64,000 nucleotides of DNA from CAYYWP01 sp050176585 (GCA_050176585.1 JBFXHX010000001.1:186001-250000); one strand, 5' to 3'. Counted from the stretch's first letter, positions 52,399 to 62,340 are shown. Notes: generated by a model from the letters alone, not told the origin. Numbers and translations are program-made.

Positions 52399-54020
52399 AA
52401 GGCCCTGTAGCGCCGGATCAGCGCATTGGTAGAGCTATCGTGCTTGAGCTCCGGTGCCTGTGCGCTCTCGATCTCCGGGGCGATCCGACCCGCCAGCACC
52501 TTGCCGAGCTCGACACCCCACTGATCGAACGAGTTGACGTTCCAGATGACGCCCTGCGTGAAGACGCTGTGCTCGTACAGCGCGACCAGCGCGCCGAGGG
52601 TGAACGGCGTGAGCCGCTCGGCCAGCATGAAGCTCGAGGGCCGGTTGCCGTCGAACACGCGATGCGGCACCAGCCAGTCTGGGACGCCGTCGGCCTTGAC
52701 CTCTTCCGCGGTCTTGCCGAATGCCAGCGCCTCGGCCTGGGCGAGGACGTTGGCGAGCAGTAAGTCGTGGTGCTCGCCGAGCGCGTTCAGCGGATGCGCG
52801 AACGCGATGAAGTCGCACGGGATGAGCTTCGTGCCCTGGTGGATCAGTTGGTAGAACGAGTGCTGCCCGTTGGTGCCCGGCTCTCCCCAATAGACGGAGC
52901 CCGTTTCGTAGTCGGTGATCCGTTGGCCGTCCAGCGTGGTGCTCTTTCCGTTGCTCTCCATGGTGAGCTGCTGCAGGTAGGCCGGGAAGCGCTTCAGATA
53001 CTGCGCATAGGGCAGCACGGCGACCGTCTGCGCGCCGAAGAAGTCCGCGTACCACACCGCGAGCACGCCCATCAGCACCGGCAAGTTGCGCGCCAGCGGA
53101 GCGCTGAGAAAGTGCTCGTCCATCGTCCGAAACCCCGCGAGCATCTCGCGAAAGCTCTGCGGGCCGATCGCGAGCATCGTCGAGAGGCCGACCGCGGACT
53201 CCATCGAGTAGCGGCCCCCGACCCAATCCCAGAACACGAACATATTCTCGGGATCGATGCCGAACGCCGAGACCGCGGCGGTGTTGGTGGACACGGCAAC
53301 GAAGTGCTTGGCGATGGCGCGCTCGTCGCCGAGGGCGGCCAACGTCCACTGCCGCGCGGTGCGGGCGTTGGTCATCGTCTCGAGCGTCGTAAACGTCTTC
53401 GAGCAGACGATGAACAACGTCTCAGCCGGGTCGAGGTCACGCGTCGACTCGAAGAAGTCGGTGCCGTCCACGTTGGAGACGAACCGGAAGGTCATGCCGC
53501 GCGCGCTGTAGTAGCGCAGCGCTTCGTAGGCCATCACCGGCCCGAGATCCGACCCGCCGATGCCGATGTTCACGACGTTGCGGATGCGCTTGCCGGTATG
53601 GCCGGTCCACGCCCCGGAGCGCACGCGCTCGCTGAACGCGGACATCTTGTCCAGCACTGCGTGGACATCCGGCACGACGTCGACGCCGTCGACGTAGATC
53701 GATGTTTCGCGTGGCGCGCGCAGCGCCACGTGCAGGACCGCGCGCTGTTCGGTGATGTTGATCTTCTCGCCGCGAAACATCGCCGCGCGCCGTTCGGCCA
53801 GCCCGCTCGCTTCGGCGAGCCGGATCAGCAGATCGATCGTTTCATCCGTGATGCGGTGCTTCGAATAATCCAGGTAGAGCCCGGCGCCCTCGGCGATCAG
53901 ACGCTCGCCGCGCCGGGGATCCTGCGCGAAGAGCGAGCGCAGATGCACGTGCAGCATGCTCTGCCGATGGGCGGCGAGCGCTTGCCACTCCGGTCGCTGT
54001 GTGACGGAGGCGACGGTCAT
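52383..54020 (-). CDS. pgi: Glucose-6-phosphate isomerase
   Basis: 545 residues, glycolysis/gluconeogenesis enzyme converting glucose 6-phosphate to fructose 6-phosphate. Signatures include VNIGIGGSDLGPVMAYEAL, FIVCSKTFTTLETMTNA, VGGRYSMESAVGLSTM and GEPGTNGQHSFYQLIHQGT with the catalytic His, plus FDQWGVELGKVLA near the end. The E. coli-type size is full length. It follows tkt by 7 bp, so sugar-phosphate interconversion genes are co-transcribed. Confidence 0.98.
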   Translation of the reverse strand: MTVASVTQRPEWQALAAHRQSMLHVHLRSLFAQDPRRGERLIAEGAGLYLDYSKHRITDETIDLLIRLAEASGLAERRAAMFRGEKINITEQRAVLHVALRAPRETSIYVDGVDVVPDVHAVLDKMSAFSERVRSGAWTGHTGKRIRNVVNIGIGGSDLGPVMAYEALRYYSARGMTFRFVSNVDGTDFFESTRDLDPAETLFIVCSKTFTTLETMTNARTARQWTLAALGDERAIAKHFVAVSTNTAAVSAFGIDPENMFVFWDWVGGRYSMESAVGLSTMLAIGPQSFREMLAGFRTMDEHFLSAPLARNLPVLMGVLAVWYADFFGAQTVAVLPYAQYLKRFPAYLQQLTMESNGKSTTLDGQRITDYETGSVYWGEPGTNGQHSFYQLIHQGTKLIPCDFIAFAHPLNALGEHHDLLLANVLAQAEALAFGKTAEEVKADGVPDWLVPHRVFDGNRPSSFMLAERLTPFTLGALVALYEHSVFTQGVIWNVNSFDQWGVELGKVLAGRIAPEIESAQAPELKHDSSTNALIRRYRALRGRV

Positions 54021-54027
54021 GCGATCC

Positions 54028-56091
54028 TCACTTGGCGCGGGCGAGCTGCGCCTTGGCCACTTGCACGACGTTGTCGGGCTCGAAGCCGAACTTCTTCTGC
54101 ACGTCCTTCAGCGGCGCGGACGTGCCGAACGTGCGCATCCCGATGATCGCGCCCTCGCGACCCACGTAGTGAGCCCAGCCGAGGGTCGAGGCCTGCTCGA
54201 CGGCGACTCGCGCGGTCACCTCCGGCGGCAGCACGCTGTCGCGATACTCACGCGACTGGCGCTCGAAGACCTCCCACGACGGCATGGACACCACGCGCGC
54301 CTTGATGCCCTCGGCCGCCAGCGCTTCGTATGCGCTCACGCAGAGCGCCACCTCGCTGCCCGTGGCGAGCAAGAGCACCTCGGGGTTGCGATCGGGCGGG
54401 TCGGCGAGCACATACGCGCCCTTGGCGAGGCCGGAAGCCGGCGCGTACTTCGTGCGATCCAGCGTCGGCAGATTCTGGCGCGACAGCACGAGCAGCACGG
54501 GCTCGTGATGCAGCGGCATGATGAACCGCCAGGCCTCGGCGACCTCGTTCGCGTCGCACGGCCGCAGCGTGATGAGCCCGGGAATCGCGCGCAGCGAGGG
54601 CAGCTGCTCCACCGGCTGGTGGGTGGGGCCATCCTCGCCGACGCCGATCGAATCGTGCGTGAACACGAGGATCACCGGGATCTCCATGAACGCCGCCAGG
54701 CGGATCGCCGGGCGCGCATAGTCGGAAAAAATGAAGAAGGTGGCGCCGAACGGCCGCAGCTTGGACAGCGACATGCCGTTCACGATCGCGCACATGCCGT
54801 GCTCGCGGATGCCGAAATGGAAGTTGCGCCCGCCGTAGTCCTCGGCTTCGAAATCTCCCGCGCCCTCGAACGTGAGCCGCGTCTTGGTGGACGGCGCGAG
54901 GTCGGCGGAGCCGCCGAGCAGCCACGGATGGTTCTTCGCCACCGCGTTCAGCACGACGCTGCTTGCTTCGCGCGACGCCATGCCCTTCGGATCCGCGGGA
55001 AACGTCGGAACGTCCTTGTCCCAGCCGTCGGGCAGCTCGCGGCGCTGAATGCGCTCCATGTGATCGGCGAGTTCCGGGTATTGTTCGCGATACGCGGCGA
55101 ACCGCGCTTCCCATTCCGTGCGCAGCTGGCGGCCGCGCGCGCCGAAGCCGGCGGCGAAGTGCTCGTAGACGCCGGGCGGAATGTAAAACTTGGCGTCTTC
55201 GGGCCAGCCGTACCGGCGTTTGGCGCCGCGGATCTCCTCCTCGCCGAGCGGCTCGCCGTGAGCGGCGCTCGTGTCCTGCTTCGACGGCGCGCCCCAACCG
55301 ATGTGGCTGTCGACGATGATCAGCGTCGGCCGATCATCCGTCCGCCGGAAGATCTCGAGGGCGCGGTTGAGGTACTCTAGATCGTTGGCGTCGCCGACCC
55401 GAGTGACGTTCCAGCCGTAGCCCATGAAGCGGGCGGCGACGTCGTCGCTGCAGGCGAGCGACGTGTTGCCCTCGATCGTGATGTGGTTGTTGTCGTAGAT
55501 CCAGCACAGGTTGGAGAGCCGCAGATGGCCGGCGAGGGAGGCCGCCTCGTGGCTGATGCCCTCCATCAAGCAGCCGTCGCCGCAGATCGCATACGCATCG
55601 AAGTCGAAGAGCGTGAACCCCGGCCGGTTGAAGTGCGCGCCCAGCCATCGGCTGCTGATGGCCATGCCGATGCTATTGGCGATTCCCTGCCCGAGCGGAC
55701 CCGTCGTGGTCTCGACTCCGGAGGTCCACCGGTACTCGGGGTGACCGGTGCATTTGGAGCCCAGTTGGCGGAAGCGCTTGATGTCGTCGAGCGTCACCGA
55801 CGGCGCGCCGAGCACTTCGTACTTCGGGTCGACCGCCTTTACGCCGGTCAGATGCAACAGCGCATACAGCAGCATCGAGGCGTGGCCGTTCGAAAGCACG
55901 AAGCGATCGCGGTTGGGCCAGATCGGATCCTCGGGGTCGTACCGCAAGAACCGCTGCCAGAGCATGTACCCGACCGGTGCCAACGCCATCGGCGTGCCCG
56001 GATGCCCCGAATTAGCCTGCTGGACGGCATCCATCGAGAGCGTGCGGATAGTGTTGATGCAGAGCTGATCCATGTTGCGCGCTTCGCTCAT
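54028..56091 (-). CDS. tkt: Transketolase
   Basis: 687 residues, ThDP-dependent enzyme of the pentose phosphate pathway (or Calvin-type cycle). Seen are NSGHPGTPMALAPVGYML, the ThDP/Mg site GDGCLMEGISHEAASLAGHL with NNHITIEG, the Glu region FGIREHGMCAIVNGM and HDSIGVGEDGPTHQPVEQL. The ATG at 56091 or six codons later are both possible. It is promoter-proximal to pgi. Confidence 0.98.
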   Translation of the reverse strand: MSEARNMDQLCINTIRTLSMDAVQQANSGHPGTPMALAPVGYMLWQRFLRYDPEDPIWPNRDRFVLSNGHASMLLYALLHLTGVKAVDPKYEVLGAPSVTLDDIKRFRQLGSKCTGHPEYRWTSGVETTTGPLGQGIANSIGMAISSRWLGAHFNRPGFTLFDFDAYAICGDGCLMEGISHEAASLAGHLRLSNLCWIYDNNHITIEGNTSLACSDDVAARFMGYGWNVTRVGDANDLEYLNRALEIFRRTDDRPTLIIVDSHIGWGAPSKQDTSAAHGEPLGEEEIRGAKRRYGWPEDAKFYIPPGVYEHFAAGFGARGRQLRTEWEARFAAYREQYPELADHMERIQRRELPDGWDKDVPTFPADPKGMASREASSVVLNAVAKNHPWLLGGSADLAPSTKTRLTFEGAGDFEAEDYGGRNFHFGIREHGMCAIVNGMSLSKLRPFGATFFIFSDYARPAIRLAAFMEIPVILVFTHDSIGVGEDGPTHQPVEQLPSLRAIPGLITLRPCDANEVAEAWRFIMPLHHEPVLLVLSRQNLPTLDRTKYAPASGLAKGAYVLADPPDRNPEVLLLATGSEVALCVSAYEALAAEGIKARVVSMPSWEVFERQSREYRDSVLPPEVTARVAVEQASTLGWAHYVGREGAIIGMRTFGTSAPLKDVQKKFGFEPDNVVQVAKAQLARAK

Positions 56092-56356
56092 GGTGAGGCT
56101 CTCCTCGATGCGTGATATCGCACTCTACGAGTGTGCGCGGTGTGAGGGAAGGCAACCGGCAAGAGCATGCGAGCTGGCGCGCGACAGTGTCAGCGCGCGC
56201 CGCGAATGGCAATTGCGCGGACGCGGCGGCCCGCGGGCAAGGTCCATGCGATGTGCGCCTGCGGCGTCGGCGACCGCGCATGGCCACGGTATCGCGTGTG
56301 GCCACGGTGATGAGCACCTTGGCCGCGCGCTGCAGTGGCCGCCAGCGGACGCAGCG

Positions 56357-56866
56357 ATGACGTTGCACGTCTCCGAGCACGCCACCCCGCTCGGCACCAT
56401 CACCATGGCGACGCGCAATGGCCGCGTGTGCGCCATGGCGTTCAGCGATTGCTGGAGTCGGCTCGAGCGGCGCCTGACCCGCCGCGATTCGATACTCGCA
56501 AGCGGGCCGGCGACGGGCGCCGGCGACGTAGCGCAGCGGTTGGACGCCTATTTCGCTGGCGACCTTTGCGCGCTCGAGGCGATTCCGGTCGAGGCATTGG
56601 GCACGCCGTTTCAACGCGCGGTGTGGAACGCGCTGTGCGAAATCCCCGCCGGCAGCACGGCCGCCTATCGCGATGTCGCTCGACGGCTCGGCATGCCGTC
56701 GGCGGTGCGCGCGGTGGGCGCCGCGATCGGCGCGAACCCGGTCTGGCTCGCGGTGCCCTGCCACCGCGCTATCGGCGCCGATGGATCGCTCACCGGCTAT
56801 GCGGGAGGGCTGGATCGCAAACGCTGGCTGCTCGCGCATGAGGGTGCTGCAATCTCGGGACGCTGA
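56357..56866 (+). CDS. ogt: Methylated-DNA--protein-cysteine methyltransferase
   Basis: 169 residues. Suicide repair of O6-alkylguanine. Acceptor C135 is in VWLAVPCHRAIGADGS, with the helix-turn-helix region GTPFQRAVWNALCEIPAGSTAAYRDVARRLGMPSAVRAVG before it (motif parts only). The length fits Ogt rather than the larger Ada. The ATG at 56357 is chosen. It ends 7 bp before the convergent carotenoid oxygenase gene. Confidence 0.93.
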   Translation: MTLHVSEHATPLGTITMATRNGRVCAMAFSDCWSRLERRLTRRDSILASGPATGAGDVAQRLDAYFAGDLCALEAIPVEALGTPFQRAVWNALCEIPAGSTAAYRDVARRLGMPSAVRAVGAAIGANPVWLAVPCHRAIGADGSLTGYAGGLDRKRWLLAHEGAAISGR

Positions 56867-56873
56867 TCGCGGT

Positions 56874-58214
56874 TCATCTGTCGGCGATCCAGTTGCCGTG
56901 AAATCCGAACGGCACGCGCTGCGGAAGCCGCACGGTCGCGATCGGGGGCTTGCGCACGTCGCTAGCGTCGAGCAGGACGAAGTCGCTGGCATTGCGCGCC
57001 GCGTCGTAGACGTACTGCATGATGTAGCCCTCGTCCTCGCCGGCATGCGCTGCCGCCGGCACGAACACGCCTTCGCTCGGCGTGCGGCCGTGGCCGAACA
57101 CGTGCGCCGTGGATGCGCCGGTGACCATGTCGTACTTCACCAGCGAGCACTCCTGCACGCCGCCTTCGAGCTCGTTGAATATGTTGCTCGCCGCGTAGCC
57201 GTAGCGGTTCGGGAGGCCCGTGCGGCGGTCGTCTACGCGCGGAAACTCGATCGCGCGATCATCCAGCTGCCGCTCGCGCACATGACCGGCTGCCACATCG
57301 ATCGTCCAGCGGTACAGGACGGCGGTGGCCACATCCTCGGGACCCTCGCGCCAGAGCTCGCGGTAGCGGACGACGTCCATCACCACCGCCTCTCCATCGT
57401 CGTAGGTGTTCAGGGGGTGAAACACGTAGCACGGCTCGATCGCGAACCAGCGTACGTCGCCGTTGTCGCCGCCGCGCGGCATGACCCCGAGGCGCGCGCC
57501 GTAGTCGTCGCTCCAGCGGTAGGGCAGCGTGCCGCCCATGGCCAGCTCGTAATCGAAGACGACCGGCAGGTCCATGAACACCACGTGCCGGGGGGTGATG
57601 CCGAAATCGTGGATCATCGTCGGACCGGGCACGTCGATCGCCGCGCTCTGCACGAGCTGCCCGCGCGCGTCGAGGCGATGATAGGTGAGGTACGGCGGTA
57701 GAAAACGATAGCCGAAGGCATGCAGCTCGCCAGTGAGCGGGCAGGTCTTCGGATGGGCGGTGAAGCTGGTGACCAGTCGGCGGCTGAAGTCGCACACCCC
57801 AAGGGTCTCGAGCGCGCGGCCGATCTCGACCGGGAACGAGGTTTCGACCAAGGCGTACACGCGGCCGCCGTGCTGGATGATGTTCGTGTTGCTGACGCCT
57901 GCGCTGTGGTCGATGTTGCCGGCGTCATCGACGAACGGCACGCCCTCGAGCAATGTGCGGGTTCGCACGTAGCGGTTGCGGTACCACTGCGCCCGCCCCT
58001 GTGCGATCCGCACGCCGTGCAGCATGCCGTCCCCGACGAACCAGTGCTCGGACGATCCGAGGTGCGGGTTCGGCCCGTTGCGCACGTACACGCCGGCGAG
58101 CTCCGGTGGGATGGCGCCCTCGACCGCGAGGTCGACGGCGGTAATCTCCTCAGCGACCGGGGCGTAGTTGCCACGCAGGTGAAACGGCAGCGCATCCTCT
58201 GCTCGTTCGACCAT
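56874..58214 (-). CDS. Carotenoid oxygenase family protein
   Basis: 446-residue seven-bladed propeller with a non-heme iron held by four His. Candidate ligands are in TSFTAHPKTCP, TMIHDFGITPRHVVFMD, YVFHPLNTYDDG and the C-terminal VPFGFHGNWIA. The family cleaves carotenoids to apocarotenals such as retinal, or stilbenes. The N-terminus ELAGVYVRNGPNPHLGSSEHWFVGDGMLHG is typical. The ATG at 58214 has a GGAGG site. No carotenoid synthesis or rhodopsin gene is nearby. Confidence 0.92.
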   Translation of the reverse strand: MVERAEDALPFHLRGNYAPVAEEITAVDLAVEGAIPPELAGVYVRNGPNPHLGSSEHWFVGDGMLHGVRIAQGRAQWYRNRYVRTRTLLEGVPFVDDAGNIDHSAGVSNTNIIQHGGRVYALVETSFPVEIGRALETLGVCDFSRRLVTSFTAHPKTCPLTGELHAFGYRFLPPYLTYHRLDARGQLVQSAAIDVPGPTMIHDFGITPRHVVFMDLPVVFDYELAMGGTLPYRWSDDYGARLGVMPRGGDNGDVRWFAIEPCYVFHPLNTYDDGEAVVMDVVRYRELWREGPEDVATAVLYRWTIDVAAGHVRERQLDDRAIEFPRVDDRRTGLPNRYGYAASNIFNELEGGVQECSLVKYDMVTGASTAHVFGHGRTPSEGVFVPAAAHAGEDEGYIMQYVYDAARNASDFVLLDASDVRKPPIATVRLPQRVPFGFHGNWIADR

Positions 58215-58299
58215 GGTGAGCCCTCCACGAAGCTTTACGAGAACAGCTTCATCCAGCACTGTCTACCGCCGCCCATACGCGCCGTGCCGAGATCCGAAA

Positions 58300-59031
58300 C
58301 TAGTGATCGAAGCGGCGCCACTCGCCGTCGAGCAGTCGCTCGTGCGGCAGGAAGCGCCCCTTGTACGCCATTGCGGTGCTGCCGACCACGTACAGGCCCA
58401 GGTACAGGTAGCGCAGCTTCCACTCCCGGCAGAGCGCGACCTGCTTCAAAATGGAGTAGGTGCCGAGGCTGAGACGCGCGAAGGACGGATCGTAATACGC
58501 GTACACCGCCGATAGCGCGTCGGCGGCGCGATCGATGACCGCCACACCGACCAGCAGCCCGCTCATGAGATAGCGGATCTCGAGGGTGTCGGTGCAGGTT
58601 TCCACCAGGAACTGTTCGTACCCTTCGGGATCGATCAGGCCGTCGCTGCCCACCAGGCGTCGCTCCACTTTGTGGCGGTTGTAGAGCGCGACCTTCTCCG
58701 GCGTCATTGCCGGGCGCCCGATCACCGTCTGCAGCGCCGCGTCGCCGCGCCGCCACACGCGCCGCTGCGTCTTGTTCGGCTTGAAGGTTTCCACATCCAG
58801 GCGGATCGCCTCGCATGCGGTGCAGCACGGGCACTTCGGCTGGTAGAGCAGCAATCCCTGGCGGCGATCGCCCAGCGCCAGGCGCGCGCTGAACTCCGTC
58901 GCGTTCAGGCGGCGCATTGGGAGCCGCAGCGGCAGCCGCGCGGTCTCGCCCGCGAGGTACGGGCAGCGGCTCAGTTGGTTCCAGACCAACCACTCCGGGG
59001 GCGCGCCGGGGAGCCGAACTGGGCGATCCAT
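58300..59031 (-). CDS. bpt: Aminoacyl-tRNA--protein transferase (Bpt/Ate type)
   Basis: 243 residues. Bacterial members add Leu to N-terminal Asp/Glu (or Arg, in Ate) and so mark proteins for ClpAP. N-terminal Cys-rich pattern: RCPYLAGETARLPLRLP, then LYQPKCPCCTACEAIRLDVETFKPNKTQRRVWRR. The C-terminal GNAT-like domain contains YAYYDPSFARLSLGTYSILKQ. The distinction of Leu versus Arg transfer cannot be made by eye. Start at 59031 is chosen by family length. Confidence 0.88.
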   Translation of the reverse strand: MDRPVRLPGAPPEWLVWNQLSRCPYLAGETARLPLRLPMRRLNATEFSARLALGDRRQGLLLYQPKCPCCTACEAIRLDVETFKPNKTQRRVWRRGDAALQTVIGRPAMTPEKVALYNRHKVERRLVGSDGLIDPEGYEQFLVETCTDTLEIRYLMSGLLVGVAVIDRAADALSAVYAYYDPSFARLSLGTYSILKQVALCREWKLRYLYLGLYVVGSTAMAYKGRFLPHERLLDGEWRRFDH

Positions 59032-59146
59032 CACCGCTGGAGATACCGCAGACGCATTGTTCCGAGAAGGGCCATCTTGCACCGAGCGGCGGAACGCGCT
59101 CGCGCGAGCCAAAAGCGCGCACGTGTTGCGCGCTCGCGGTTACGCG

Positions 59147-59497
59147 TCAGCCGCCCGCGTCCGAGGGACGGCGCGACCGCGTGGCCGCCGGTTCCGGCTG
59201 CGAGTGCTCGGTGTGCGCGATGGTCGTCGGCGGTCGGGTGGGTATCGGCTTCACCACTTCTGCCAAGCGCGCGCGAATCCGGTCCAGCTCGGGTTCGCAG
59301 GGGCGGCACTCGAGCACGATCCGGATGCCGGGATCCGACTTCTCGCGTTCGAGATGAATACCGAACACGATGCCGAGCTCGCGCAGCACCGGATGGACAC
59401 CGCGCTCGATCTCGCGCACGCGCGCCGTCGGCAACTGCTGGCCGTCCGTGACGAAGTGCGTGTGTATCCAGTTCGCGTAGACGCCGATGATCTTCAT
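59147..59497 (-). CDS. Uncharacterised protein
   Basis: 116 residues, no family recognised. The start MKIIGVYANWIHTHFVTDGQ suggests a small alpha/beta protein; then IERGVHPVLRELGIVFGIHLEREK. The last 30 residues are Pro/Thr/Arg-rich and probably disordered. The ATG at 59497 is preceded by a GGGGA site. It follows the exported PPOX-fold gene by 17 bp, so the two may form an operon. Confidence 0.6.
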   Translation of the reverse strand: MKIIGVYANWIHTHFVTDGQQLPTARVREIERGVHPVLRELGIVFGIHLEREKSDPGIRIVLECRPCEPELDRIRARLAEVVKPIPTRPPTTIAHTEHSQPEPAATRSRRPSDAGG

Positions 59498-59514
59498 CGT
59501 TCCCCGGCCTGTGC

Positions 59515-59973
59515 TCAGGGGGTCGGCACGTACTTGACCACCACGCGGCGGCCGTCCTTGAAGCCGCTGCGGAAGCTGTCCGCATGCTGTGCCCAACCGG
59601 CCGGATATTTCTGCGCGAAGCGCTCCATCAGGAGCGCTTCGATCGTTGCATCCTTGACCACCGAGCCGGCGGCGCGGAACGACGGGCCATCGACGGAGCC
59701 GACCGCGATCTTGGCGCCCGGGCGGCCGGCGTTGATCCGCCGCACGCGCCATGACGTCGGCGGCGTACCCACGTACACCGCGCCGTCGTGCCACAGGAAC
59801 CAGATCTCCGCCGGGCGACTCAGCGAGCCGTCCTTGCGCGTAGAGGAGATGTAGACGTGCTTGGCGTTCTCGAGGTCGCGCTGGAGCGCGGCCGGCAGGT
59901 CCGCCAGCGCGGTGAGCGGGATCAGCAGGGCCGCGAGCCAGAGCGCGGCAGTGACGCGAGCACGGCGCATCAT
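59515..59973 (-). CDS. Exported pyridoxamine-phosphate-oxidase-like split-barrel protein
   Basis: 152 residues. The signal peptide MRRARVTAALWLAALLIPLT is cleaved near ALA-DL. The mature protein has a PPOX/FMN split-barrel pattern: HVYISSTRKDGSLSRPAEIWFLWHDGAVYVGT, then INAGRPGAKIAVGSVDGPSFRAAGSVV. Cytoplasmic relatives bind FMN, heme or F420; this exported version has no assigned role. It is followed by the 116-residue gene on the same strand. Confidence 0.75.
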   Translation of the reverse strand: MMRRARVTAALWLAALLIPLTALADLPAALQRDLENAKHVYISSTRKDGSLSRPAEIWFLWHDGAVYVGTPPTSWRVRRINAGRPGAKIAVGSVDGPSFRAAGSVVKDATIEALLMERFAQKYPAGWAQHADSFRSGFKDGRRVVVKYVPTP

Positions 59974-60149
59974 TCACTCCTCATCTCGGCAATGTTGTAC
60001 GGGCCTCGCGCTGGGATGCAACCCGCAGCGCACGAGCGGGTTCCGATGTAGCTGCGGCCCCGTGGCGGCCCGGCGCGCAAGGTGCCAGCCGGCGGGCGGG
60101 ATGGCCGCCGCGCGTTGCCCCGGAGCAGCCATGTGCTAGCCATGCGAGA

Positions 60150-61085
60150 ATGGTCTCGCGTCTTGCAACCCGGAGCAGCAACACCGTCCTGTTGATCGTC
60201 ATCGGGTTGGTGGCCATCTTCGTCCTGGGTAGCCTGGTGCTGCACTTCCGCCAGAAGCGGCACAACGCGCTTCCGTACGACGTCGACGGGACCTATCCGC
60301 CTGAGGTCGCATTGGTCGGCGGCGAGGCGTTCGCAGCGACTGCCGCCGCGATCATGGACCACGAGCTCAACTCGCTCACCGGTTGGCGGCCGAACGATTT
60401 CATCCTGTGGGGCCCGAACGTCGTCGCGGACAACAACGCGAGCCGTCAGCTCGGGATCATTCAAGCCGAGCGCGAGAGCGTGCGCGTATTCAAGGACCAC
60501 CTCACGAAGATCTCCGCGACCGAGTACGACGCGAATCTCGTCGCCGCCGATACGCTCTTTCGCAACGACGAGACCAAGTTCTGGTTGCCGTCGGCTGAGG
60601 GCAAATACAAAGACGGGGTCGCCGCGCTGCGCGCGTACGTCGCCGGCCTACAGGCGACGCCGCCGACGTCGAAGCCGATCAACCAGCGCAACATCGAGCT
60701 CATCCGCTTGTTTCAGGCCTGGTCGGACCTCCTCGGCGACGCGCACGCCAACCTGTTCAAGGAGCATGAGCCGGATGGCAGCAGCATCGCGCCGTGGCAC
60801 AGCGACGATTACTTCTACCACGCGCAGGGGATCGCTCATGTGATCCATCACCTCGCCAAGGCGGTGCGGCGTGAGTACGGCCCGGCGTTTGCCTCGCGCC
60901 CCGGCTTGCAGCACACGCTCGATGAGGTGATCACCGTGCTGGGCCGCGCCGCCGAGCTGAAGCCGCTGCTGGTTATGGACAGCGGACCCGACGCCCTGTT
61001 CGCCAACCACCGACGCAACCTCGACGTGTACATCGTCGACGCGCGGCAGAAGATTTACACGATCAAGGAGGAGCTGGAGAAGTGA
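60150..61085 (+). CDS. DUF2333 family membrane protein
   Basis: 311 residues with one N-terminal helix (VLLIVIGLVAIFVLGSLVLHF) and a soluble part probably on the periplasmic side. Family marks: LTGWRPNDFILWGPNVVADN, NRQ-type stretch NNASRQLGIIQAERESVRVFKDHLTK, and SDDYFYHAQGIAHVIHHLAKAVRREY. DUF2333 has no known function. The ATG at 60150 is not preceded by a strong ribosome site. The gene stands alone. Confidence 0.82.
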   Translation: MVSRLATRSSNTVLLIVIGLVAIFVLGSLVLHFRQKRHNALPYDVDGTYPPEVALVGGEAFAATAAAIMDHELNSLTGWRPNDFILWGPNVVADNNASRQLGIIQAERESVRVFKDHLTKISATEYDANLVAADTLFRNDETKFWLPSAEGKYKDGVAALRAYVAGLQATPPTSKPINQRNIELIRLFQAWSDLLGDAHANLFKEHEPDGSSIAPWHSDDYFYHAQGIAHVIHHLAKAVRREYGPAFASRPGLQHTLDEVITVLGRAAELKPLLVMDSGPDALFANHRRNLDVYIVDARQKIYTIKEELEK

Positions 61086-61191
61086 GTCGCTGGCCCGAAT
61101 TTTCGGCTGATGAGGCCAAGGGTTGAGGGGAGCGCTAGCTCTTCCGCTTCACAGTTCTGGGTCCGTGACTCGGGCCCCTACAGCGCAACCC

Positions 61192-62340
61192 CTAACCTCC
61201 TGCTTTGATGGCGCTGCGCTCGCGCAGCTCGTCGACGGCTTCGCCGACCGCGGTGCGCTCGCGGTGGAGGAAGTCGGCGACCGCGCGCGAGAAGCCCTCG
61301 TGGGCGATGTAGTGCAGGCTGTGGGTCACGGAGGCGTCGAAGCCGCGCCAATGCTTGTACTCGCCGCCGGCCCCGGGCTCGAACCGCGACAGGCCGTGCT
61401 CGATGCAATGCTTGATGCCGGCGTAGTAGCACACGGCGAAGTGCAAGTAGCGCACTTCCTGGAAGCAGCCCCAGTAGCGGCCGTACAGAACGCCGGCCTT
61501 CTGCACGTTGATCGCGCCGGCGACCAGCTCGTCACCGCGCCGCGCGGCGACGAAACAGAGATGCTGTTTCCAGCGCTGGCGCAGCGCTTGGAACAACGCG
61601 CGGTTCAGATACTGCCGACCCCAGTAGACCTTGTCGATGGTGGATTTGTAGATGCGGAACATGGGCTCGAAGAGCGCATCGGGTATGGCGTCGCCCTGCA
61701 GGACCTCGATCGCGATGCCCTGCTCCGCCACCTCGCGCAGCTCGCGCCGCGCCTGCGTTCGGCGCTTGCTGCGCAGCTGAGTGAGATAGTCGTCGAACGC
61801 GCCGTAGCCGCGGTTGCGCCAGTGGTATTGCAGGCCCTGGCGGTGCAGAAACCCGGCCTCACGCAGCGCCGCGATCTCATCGTCGGCGCAAAAATTCACG
61901 TGGACCGACGACAGATCGCTCGCGCTACAGATATCGCGCAACGCCGTCGCAACCGCGGCCAAGAGCGGCGCGCGCGCGTACTTCGCATGGGTGAGGATGC
62001 GCTGTCCGGTCGCCGGCGTGAACGGCACCGCCACCAGCAGCTTCGGGTAGTAACGCAGTCCGGCGCGCGCGGCGGCTTCCGCCCAGCCGTGATCGAAGAC
62101 GAACTCGCCCTGGCTGTGCCCCTTCAGATACATCGGCGCCGCCGCGACCAGCTGCCCGCGTTCGCGGAGCGTCAGATGATGCGGCGCCCAACCGGCCTTC
62201 GCGCTCACGCAGCCCGACTGCTCGAGCGCGTCGAGCCAGTCCCACTCGAGAAACGGCGAACCCGCCGGTCCGACCAGCGCGTTCCACTCGGCGCGGTCGA
62301 TGCCGGCCATGCGCGGCACCAGCGCGATCTCCGCAGACAT
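61192..62340 (-). CDS. GNAT/FemAB-like acyltransferase, COG3146 family
   Basis: 382 residues. Two GNAT-like halves as in FemAB-type enzymes. Family features are SPFLEWDWLDALEQSGCV, QGEFVFDHGWAEAAARAGLRYYPKLLVAVPFTPATGQRIL and the C-terminal GRYWGCFQEVRYLHFAVCYYAGIKHCIEHGLSRFEPGAGGEYKHWRGF (short pieces cited). This family (COG3146) is annotated as peptidoglycan-related but has no proven reaction. The gene has no operon partner. Confidence 0.87.
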   Translation of the reverse strand: MSAEIALVPRMAGIDRAEWNALVGPAGSPFLEWDWLDALEQSGCVSAKAGWAPHHLTLRERGQLVAAAPMYLKGHSQGEFVFDHGWAEAAARAGLRYYPKLLVAVPFTPATGQRILTHAKYARAPLLAAVATALRDICSASDLSSVHVNFCADDEIAALREAGFLHRQGLQYHWRNRGYGAFDDYLTQLRSKRRTQARRELREVAEQGIAIEVLQGDAIPDALFEPMFRIYKSTIDKVYWGRQYLNRALFQALRQRWKQHLCFVAARRGDELVAGAINVQKAGVLYGRYWGCFQEVRYLHFAVCYYAGIKHCIEHGLSRFEPGAGGEYKHWRGFDASVTHSLHYIAHEGFSRAVADFLHRERTAVGEAVDELRERSAIKAGG

